Source of the DNA: a virus | Length of the DNA stretch: 31,916 bases | IMG/VR virus record: IMGVR_UViG_3300008952_001260 | Coordinates: 1 to 31,916 of that record | Reading direction: 5' to 3' (one strand) | Shown: piece by piece, positions 26,800 through 31,916 of the stretch | How the letters are laid out: each line of letters begins with the position of its first letter | Numbering within the stretch: the stretch's first letter is position 1 | Program-made: the position numbers and the translations under genes | Notes under the pieces: model-generated | Seen by the model: only the letters and a program-made list of their open reading frames with translations | Database searches by the model: none | Told to the model about the DNA's origin: nothing

Positions 26800-26807
26800 T
26801 ATTTATA
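26800..26807 (-). promoter_or_regulatory. Putative T4-type late promoter (TATAAATA)
   Basis: TATAAATA lies on the coding strand within the 67-base gap between the gp7-position gene and gp8, 37 bases upstream of the gp8 ATG. The spacing and the presence of a real intergenic gap make this one of the better candidates for a gp55-dependent late promoter. Confidence 0.6.
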
Positions 26808-26830
26808 ATACTTTTTAAAGAATTTTAAAA

Positions 26831-29386
26831 TTATACTGGTGTAAATGGTAATGCTACATTTCTACTGCCATTTGCCTCAAAATCTGTCTTATATTGTGTT
26901 ATCATTGTATTCATACTTCTAACTGTTTTTAAACCACCTAAATAGCTATAAGTAAATATTTGTTCTGTTGAATAGTTTGATATTGCTGATTCTGCTTGTC
27001 TGAATATAACAGCAGTAGCAGTTGCTGTCGTACCAGAAACAGGTGCATCTATCGTAATTGTTGGCAAACTGGTATATCCTGTGCCAGCATTTGTAATATT
27101 AATATTAACCACTTTATCAGCATCTGCTCCTGTACCCATAACAGCAATAGCAGTAGCTTGTGTTCCACTAGCAGGTGCTGAAATCGTTACATTTGGAACA
27201 GTTGCATATCCTGAACCTTGCTCGAATACTACCATTTTGTCAATCATACCATCAGTCATATACTGACTATATCCTGGTTGTTTATTAAATTTATGATTAT
27301 CAAAAGTTCGTTTAATCGGACCTAATCGTTTCTGTGTATAAGACTTTGGATTTGGAAATACTATACCATAATCTTCAGCAGTTTGTGTTGCTGTTTGATC
27401 TGGGCTACCATAATCAGCATCTGGTTGTGATGTTCCAATATCTGTATATCTATAATCACTAATTCCATCTAGTTTTTGCAATTCTTGAATATGTAAATCT
27501 TTTTCATAATTTTGACACTTGGTTGGCTTGAAAGTGAAAATCTCATTTGTGATTAACTCGTAATCTTCCATCTGAAGATCAGTAAGACCACTAGTTACAT
27601 CTGTATCAGTAATCAGTCCAAAGTTTGTTGGTGAACAAATACCTATTTCAAATGGAAAATTAACATCACCAACACAACCAAGATTAACAGGTGCTATAGT
27701 AGCAGCCGCTTCTGTAATAGTTCCAAAATCATCAGTATCACCAACAGCAGTTGATAATGTTTCTACGCCAGGCTGATAATCTTCATTTGCAGGATCAGTA
27801 GCTTCTGACTCTGTAATGAGACTATAATCTATTGTTATGTGAGTTAAATCAAATCCACCGTAATCATCAGCTTCTCTATAATCTCTTATATCTTGTTCGG
27901 CATCACAAGTCTCAATATCCAAGTCAAGAATAACTGGAGGTCCAATACTTTCATCATGGAAGATAATAGTATATCTATCCAATGTATCTGGAATAATATT
28001 AGTAAGACTTAGTTGTAATGGAATATTTGATATTAATTGGTATCTACCAAATAATGCAAGGCCTGCTGGATGGACAACACGTTTAACAACATCTCTCCAT
28101 TTGTCAATCGTATGGCCAGATGCAATCTCATAAGAGAATAATTGATAAAAGAAACTATCTTGAATATACTTGTCTGAACTTAACCAACCATCTTGAGATG
28201 CAAAGTTAGGAGTTGGATTTTCATTATATCCACCTACATTAACAATAGCTGTTGCATTACCAGAACCTAAACCAGTCAAATCAAGTGTTGGTGCTGGAGC
28301 ATATGCAAAACCGGAATTAACAACTTCAAAAGATTTTATACCTCCAATACCAGTACCTGCAATATTAAAAACTATATCTGCACCTGTTCCAGAACCACCA
28401 GAAATAGTTGGAAGGGCAGTATAACCAGAACCAACATTCTCCATCCAAAGTCTTAATATTGTTCCATTAGTATCAACTTCTTTAACACAAAGACTTGCTG
28501 TTCTGCCATCTATTTCTAATTTACCTGTATTGTCAATAGTAAGTTTATCACCTGTCTTATATCCAGTACCACCATTATTAATTGTAACTCCACTCATTGA
28601 ACCCGTATTCAAATCTCTAATACGAATAAGACCACCAGACCCAAGACCACCACCTGACAATCTAACAATTTCTCCAGCTGTATATAATGTTCCAGGATTT
28701 GTTATTGTAACATTTGTAATAATAGAACCAACATTAAAATTATACAAACCATCTGTTATTACTTCATTAGCTTCAAAGACACCCAAGACACCAGATAGAT
28801 AAAGTGTACTTACACGATAACTACCAATAAACTCTGTTATTGAATTTTCAACAACTGCTGTTGCACCAGATGTTTGACCAGTAATCAGTTTACCAACAAG
28901 CTTACCAATAGTACCATCCGGGTCTATCAGTCTTAATACTTTACTTGTATCATACTTACCATCAGATACTCTTAAAATATCTTCACGAGGTAAACTAATT
29001 GTAATTTCTTCTTGATACAATAATCGAAATAAAAATTCAAATGATCTTGTTGTTCCCTTTGTTCTATAAAAATCCCTAAGACGTTTTAATAGAAATGGTT
29101 TATTGACATTAGTAAAGATTGCTTCTGGTATATCTTCACCAAACTGTTTTTTAAAGTATTGTAAAAACTCTGTAACAGTTTTATCAATATTAGCATAGTT
29201 ATCAAGATTACCAAGAATCTCATGGGCCTTGCCAGGCTGTTCCATATATTCAAAGTAAGCCTCCATAAAAGAAACAAAGGTCTCATGGTCTTTCTTTACA
29301 AAATCAGGTAACTGACTTTCTATTCTAAGACTTACCTTATCCTCATATGGAGGATGTATTGGATGATTTGGCGTTACTGTACTCAT
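26831..29386 (-). CDS. Probable baseplate wedge protein in the gp7 position
   Basis: This 851-residue protein has an N-terminal region (about residues 20-145) rich in charged helices: 'LPDFVKKDHETFVSFMEAYF', 'FLQYFKKQFGEDIPE', 'KPFLLKRLRDFYRTKGTTRS'. I know this region from structural proteins located between gp6 and gp8 in marine T4-like phages. Residues 170-390 and 720-800 are Gly-rich beta repeats with 'GGTGYKTGDKLTI', 'NVGSGYTALP', 'EQGSGYATVP' and 'NAGTGYTSLP'. In T4 this position is held by gp7 (1032 residues), a central wedge component. Position and size suggest the equivalent, but I cannot show sequence homology to T4 gp7. It begins one base after the gp6 stop, so translation is probably coupled. 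Confidence 0.7.
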   Translation of the reverse strand: MSTVTPNHPIHPPYEDKVSLRIESQLPDFVKKDHETFVSFMEAYFEYMEQPGKAHEILGNLDNYANIDKTVTEFLQYFKKQFGEDIPEAIFTNVNKPFLLKRLRDFYRTKGTTRSFEFLFRLLYQEEITISLPREDILRVSDGKYDTSKVLRLIDPDGTIGKLVGKLITGQTSGATAVVENSITEFIGSYRVSTLYLSGVLGVFEANEVITDGLYNFNVGSIITNVTITNPGTLYTAGEIVRLSGGGLGSGGLIRIRDLNTGSMSGVTINNGGTGYKTGDKLTIDNTGKLEIDGRTASLCVKEVDTNGTILRLWMENVGSGYTALPTISGGSGTGADIVFNIAGTGIGGIKSFEVVNSGFAYAPAPTLDLTGLGSGNATAIVNVGGYNENPTPNFASQDGWLSSDKYIQDSFFYQLFSYEIASGHTIDKWRDVVKRVVHPAGLALFGRYQLISNIPLQLSLTNIIPDTLDRYTIIFHDESIGPPVILDLDIETCDAEQDIRDYREADDYGGFDLTHITIDYSLITESEATDPANEDYQPGVETLSTAVGDTDDFGTITEAAATIAPVNLGCVGDVNFPFEIGICSPTNFGLITDTDVTSGLTDLQMEDYELITNEIFTFKPTKCQNYEKDLHIQELQKLDGISDYRYTDIGTSQPDADYGSPDQTATQTAEDYGIVFPNPKSYTQKRLGPIKRTFDNHKFNKQPGYSQYMTDGMIDKMVVFEQGSGYATVPNVTISAPASGTQATAIAVMGTGADADKVVNINITNAGTGYTSLPTITIDAPVSGTTATATAVIFRQAESAISNYSTEQIFTYSYLGGLKTVRSMNTMITQYKTDFEANGSRNVALPFTPV

Positions 29387-29387
29387 A

Positions 29388-31217
29388 TTAGATTAATGTT
29401 TCTGCTACCATGTTAATTGTTATTGATGTTGCTTCTGCTGAGTCATAAGTTAAAATCTGTTCTCTCAATGGTGTTATATCACTATTATTAATTTCTGGTG
29501 TTACAGTAAATTTTACATGATTACTTCCGTCAACAATAGATACCGGAGTAAATTTATTTACAACAACTTTTCCAGTATCATAATCTATTGTTCCATGATT
29601 AGTAGAACCGTCAGCTTGTATTAAAAACTGTCTAGGCTCGGTAATTACAGTATCGACACATCTAGCTGCCATAACATTTCCTTTACTATCATCAACAAAA
29701 CAATATGTATTACCATCTGTTCCAGTAAAGGTAGTAGAATGAACACTTCCCTTTTCTAACTGATTAGTAAAATACATAGTAAAATTCTCTGGAACATTTA
29801 GAGCTGTTGGTATCATTCGCTGTTGATATTTTACCAATGTTTTATTATTTCTAATAGAGTTATTAGTATTATCAATAGCTTGTACTAATTTTGAATGACG
29901 AAATTTCTGATCGAATTTTTCCAGATTTGTTTGAACATAACTTTTTATAGCTGTATCAATATTTGTCTTTAGTGTATTCTCGTCTGTTAAATTTTTAATT
30001 GGATCATAATTTATAGTAGATTCAATAACAAGATAAAAGAAAATAGGATCGACAATAACTGGCTCAACTGTTACAACATTTACATTTTTTAGTATATCTC
30101 TTTTAATAGATTCTTTAGCATTCTCATTTAAAAAATTATTTCCAAATATCTTAACTGCAACAAATACTCTACCATACTGGACTGTATCTGCATCCTCACC
30201 ACCATATACTTTTACTGATTCTATATCAGGACGCTGTTCCAATAAAAGAGCTTGATAGTCAAACTTTGTTGTAGCTCTTCTTTGTGCTTGATAAAGTTTT
30301 GGTGCTTGGAAACGTAATGATTCTATACTCTGAATCTCGGCCCCACCTGTTGCAACTTCAGTTGTAGTCAATACATATCGTTCAGAAGATAAACCAGCAA
30401 CACTACCAACAGCAGTAAATGCAGCTGCAAAATTAGCAGCAGCTCCTTTTGTTACAACATATTCAACAAAAATAACATTACCATCTGACAATGCACTACC
30501 TATCGTTCCATCACCAAAAGAAATTTCATATAATTCATCTTCTACTTCTTTAGTAAAATAAACTTTATCTGTTCCCTTGATAGTTGTAACATCTACTGCA
30601 TTACCATCTGTGTATGTAAAGACCTCAGTATCACTAACAGATTTTTGAACTTTTACAGAAAGAGTGCTAAGATCAACATTTCTATTTGGAATAACAAATC
30701 TTTGTGTGGTATCAACTGCATTAACTACAAAAGCTTTATTTAAAATTTGACCTTCTACAATTTCTAAATCAGTAATAGAATATGTACCCGTAACAGAACG
30801 TGGAATAGCCGTAGTTGTATTTGTCGTAAATGTATAAGATACACCATCAATACTTGTACTGAATTTAGTATCTTTTTCTATGGTTAAAGAAAGTGGAGTT
30901 CCTACTGGTGTGAACGTCATACTAATTTTAGCCTTTGCAGCTTTCTTAGATGTGCTATGTACGTTGAGATGTTGAGAATGTGATACAACTGATTCTCTTA
31001 GTGAGGAAGAATCCAAGAACATTTCGTTACCAAGCATATTAGCATAATAACTCATATAATGTGTATTATAAGCAAGCAAATCTAATAATACTGCCATACC
31101 ACTACCTTCAAAATCATAATCTTGAAATTCCACTTGGCCCTTCAAATATCCAACTAAGTTTGATTTAATAGTATCAAATTCTAATTCTGTTATTTCTAAT
31201 TTATTTGAACTTGGCAT
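29388..31217 (-). CDS. 6: Baseplate wedge protein gp6
   Basis: This 609-residue protein is close in length to T4 gp6 (660). It has the characteristic N-terminus of the family: 'LEITELEFDTIKSNLVGYLK', 'FQDYDFEGSGMAVLLDLLAY', 'NTHYMSYYANMLGNEMFLDS' and 'SSLRESVVSHS'. The middle part contains 'ESLRFQAPKLYQAQRRATTK', 'DYQALLLEQRPDIESVKVYG' and 'RVFVAVKI', typical of baseplate_J-type wedge proteins. In T4, gp6 dimers join neighbouring wedges and form the inner ring of the baseplate. The ATG shares its A with the gp25 stop (TAATG), and the downstream gene starts one base after its own stop, so the three are likely co-translated. Confidence 0.88.
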   Translation of the reverse strand: MPSSNKLEITELEFDTIKSNLVGYLKGQVEFQDYDFEGSGMAVLLDLLAYNTHYMSYYANMLGNEMFLDSSSLRESVVSHSQHLNVHSTSKKAAKAKISMTFTPVGTPLSLTIEKDTKFSTSIDGVSYTFTTNTTTAIPRSVTGTYSITDLEIVEGQILNKAFVVNAVDTTQRFVIPNRNVDLSTLSVKVQKSVSDTEVFTYTDGNAVDVTTIKGTDKVYFTKEVEDELYEISFGDGTIGSALSDGNVIFVEYVVTKGAAANFAAAFTAVGSVAGLSSERYVLTTTEVATGGAEIQSIESLRFQAPKLYQAQRRATTKFDYQALLLEQRPDIESVKVYGGEDADTVQYGRVFVAVKIFGNNFLNENAKESIKRDILKNVNVVTVEPVIVDPIFFYLVIESTINYDPIKNLTDENTLKTNIDTAIKSYVQTNLEKFDQKFRHSKLVQAIDNTNNSIRNNKTLVKYQQRMIPTALNVPENFTMYFTNQLEKGSVHSTTFTGTDGNTYCFVDDSKGNVMAARCVDTVITEPRQFLIQADGSTNHGTIDYDTGKVVVNKFTPVSIVDGSNHVKFTVTPEINNSDITPLREQILTYDSAEATSITINMVAETLI

Positions 31218-31627
31218 TATCTAAGCCTCTCTAAAAATAATTCGATTGTTACAGGATCAGCTACATTAATGACCCTAAAAGTAATTGTTACATTAACTCC
31301 ATTTCTATCTGGCTTAACAGAAACAAAAACATTTATTACTTCTGCACGTGGCTCAAAATTTCTAATAGTATTTTTAATAGCATACTCTATATCAGCCTTA
31401 GTTCTTGGAGTAGCATTTTCAAATAAATATCTTGTAACACCACCATCTATCTCTGGTTGAAATGGACGCTCATACCGATTAGTGAGAATCAAGTTTCGGA
31501 TTGATCTCTTTACAGCCTCTACATCTGTCTTTTTTACAATATCTTTAGTAGTAGGGTGCTTGATAAAGTCTAAATCAAGATCACTCCACCTTCTAGTATT
31601 GGTGCTGAGGCCTTTTGTAAATATCAT
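31217..31627 (-). CDS. 25: Baseplate wedge protein gp25
   Basis: This 136-residue protein matches the gp25/GPW family in length (T4 gp25 is 132) and motifs: 'RRWSDLDLDF' near the start, 'AVKRSIRNLILTNRYERPFQ', 'EIDGGVTRYLFE', 'DIEYAIKNTIRNFEPRAEV' and 'VTITFRV' near the end. The Glu-Arg-Pro-Phe segment is the conserved core shared with contractile injection systems. gp25 packs against gp6 and helps nucleate sheath assembly. It starts 69 bases after the upstream small gene with AAGG in an A-rich leader. It ends in a one-base TAATG overlap with gp6. Confidence 0.9.
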   Translation of the reverse strand: MIFTKGLSTNTRRWSDLDLDFIKHPTTKDIVKKTDVEAVKRSIRNLILTNRYERPFQPEIDGGVTRYLFENATPRTKADIEYAIKNTIRNFEPRAEVINVFVSVKPDRNGVNVTITFRVINVADPVTIELFLERLR

Positions 31628-31696
31628 TTTTTTTAACCTTTTTCCTTGTATTGCTATTTTTTTTGTGTTATTATTGATATGTGGGTGGGTTCAAGT

Positions 31697-31843
31697 TTAC
31701 TTTCTTCCCTGTCCCCTATAGCGTTTCCAACATCTTCTCTTATGTTTATTCTTTGGTGTACTTCTTGTTGGATGAGCTCCAATAGATGTAACTTTCTTAA
31801 CACGTTCTTTCTTTACTGATTCTAATCCTTTAGCTTTAGCCAT
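31697..31843 (-). CDS. Very small basic protein of unknown function
   Basis: An ATG at 31843, five bases after a GGAG ribosome site, opens a 48-residue frame ending in TAA at 31697. It begins MAKAKGLESVKKERVKKV and ends 'CWKRYRGQGRK'. About 17 of 48 residues are Lys or Arg, with one His pair and a single Cys, so it is expected to bind nucleic acid or an acidic partner; no known domain is visible. It starts nine bases after the stop of the preceding gene, and the ribosome site abuts that stop, which supports a real gene rather than chance. I recall short basic proteins near baseplate genes in marine T4-like phages, but cannot name a family. Confidence 0.65.
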   Translation of the reverse strand: MAKAKGLESVKKERVKKVTSIGAHPTRSTPKNKHKRRCWKRYRGQGRK

Positions 31844-31852
31844 TGTGTCTCC

Positions 31853-31916
31853 TTATTTTGCAATAACAAATTTTCCTGATTGAACGGATCTACTTGAAGT
31901 ATAAGCTACTAATTTT
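31853..31916 (-). CDS. C-terminal end of an unidentified upstream gene (partial)
   Basis: Reading in from the right edge, 20 codons (KLVAYTSSRSVQSGKFVIAK) precede a TAA at 31853-31855. This is followed directly by the GGAG site of the next small gene. The arrangement (stop, ribosome site, ATG) is typical of the tight packing here, so it is most likely the end of a real gene. Twenty residues are too few to identify the product. In T4-like phages other baseplate genes often precede gp25, but nothing in this tail shows that. Confidence 0.45.
   Translation of the reverse strand, partial: KLVAYTSSRSVQSGKFVIAK

Overview
The window is a stretch of the late, virion-structure region of a T4-like tailed phage (myovirus morphology). 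Every gene I can support lies on the minus strand, so the genes read from right (31916) to left (1). The evidence is gene order plus recognisable baseplate proteins: a gp25 family protein, a gp6 family protein, a large protein in the gp7 position, a clear gp8 homologue, and a 1896-residue structural protein of the kind seen in marine T4-like phages. The DNA is strongly AT-rich, and the fibre proteins resemble those of marine T4-like phages (cyanophages and SAR11 phages). I infer a marine phage of a low-GC host. The sequence alone does not identify the host.

Right part (about 19.6-31.9 kb): baseplate assembly. It runs from the tail of an unidentified gene, through a tiny basic protein, gp25 and gp6, to a gp7-position protein, gp8 and the 1896-residue protein. 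Many of these genes overlap or abut, which suggests translational coupling. Three of the large baseplate proteins carry the same kind of inserted Gly-Ser-Gly-Tyr-type beta repeat.

Middle and left part (1-19.6 kb): an unusually long adhesin region. After a 68-residue coiled-coil protein come three fibres with an Mtd-type N-terminus, then three tandem paralogues with six beta-propeller-like repeats each. Next is a tightly coupled cassette of 2OG-Fe(II) oxygenase, glycine-rich adhesin and a second 2OG-Fe(II) oxygenase. It is followed by two small proteins, a 107-residue beta-rich protein, a 689-residue discoidin-type fibre, and an open-ended giant fibre of more than 2070 residues that runs off the left edge. 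The giant fibre holds at least seven LamG/concanavalin-like domains and one discoidin-like domain.

Four copies of the T4-type late promoter octamer TATAAATA lie on the coding strand, three of them directly upstream of genes. I see no tRNA, rRNA, CRISPR array, insertion sequence, reverse transcriptase or convincing hairpin terminator. No gap between genes exceeds 128 bases. The most notable points are the oxygenases flanking a glycine-rich adhesin, the giant LamG fibre, the triplicated propeller proteins, and the evidence of module shuffling between neighbouring fibres.
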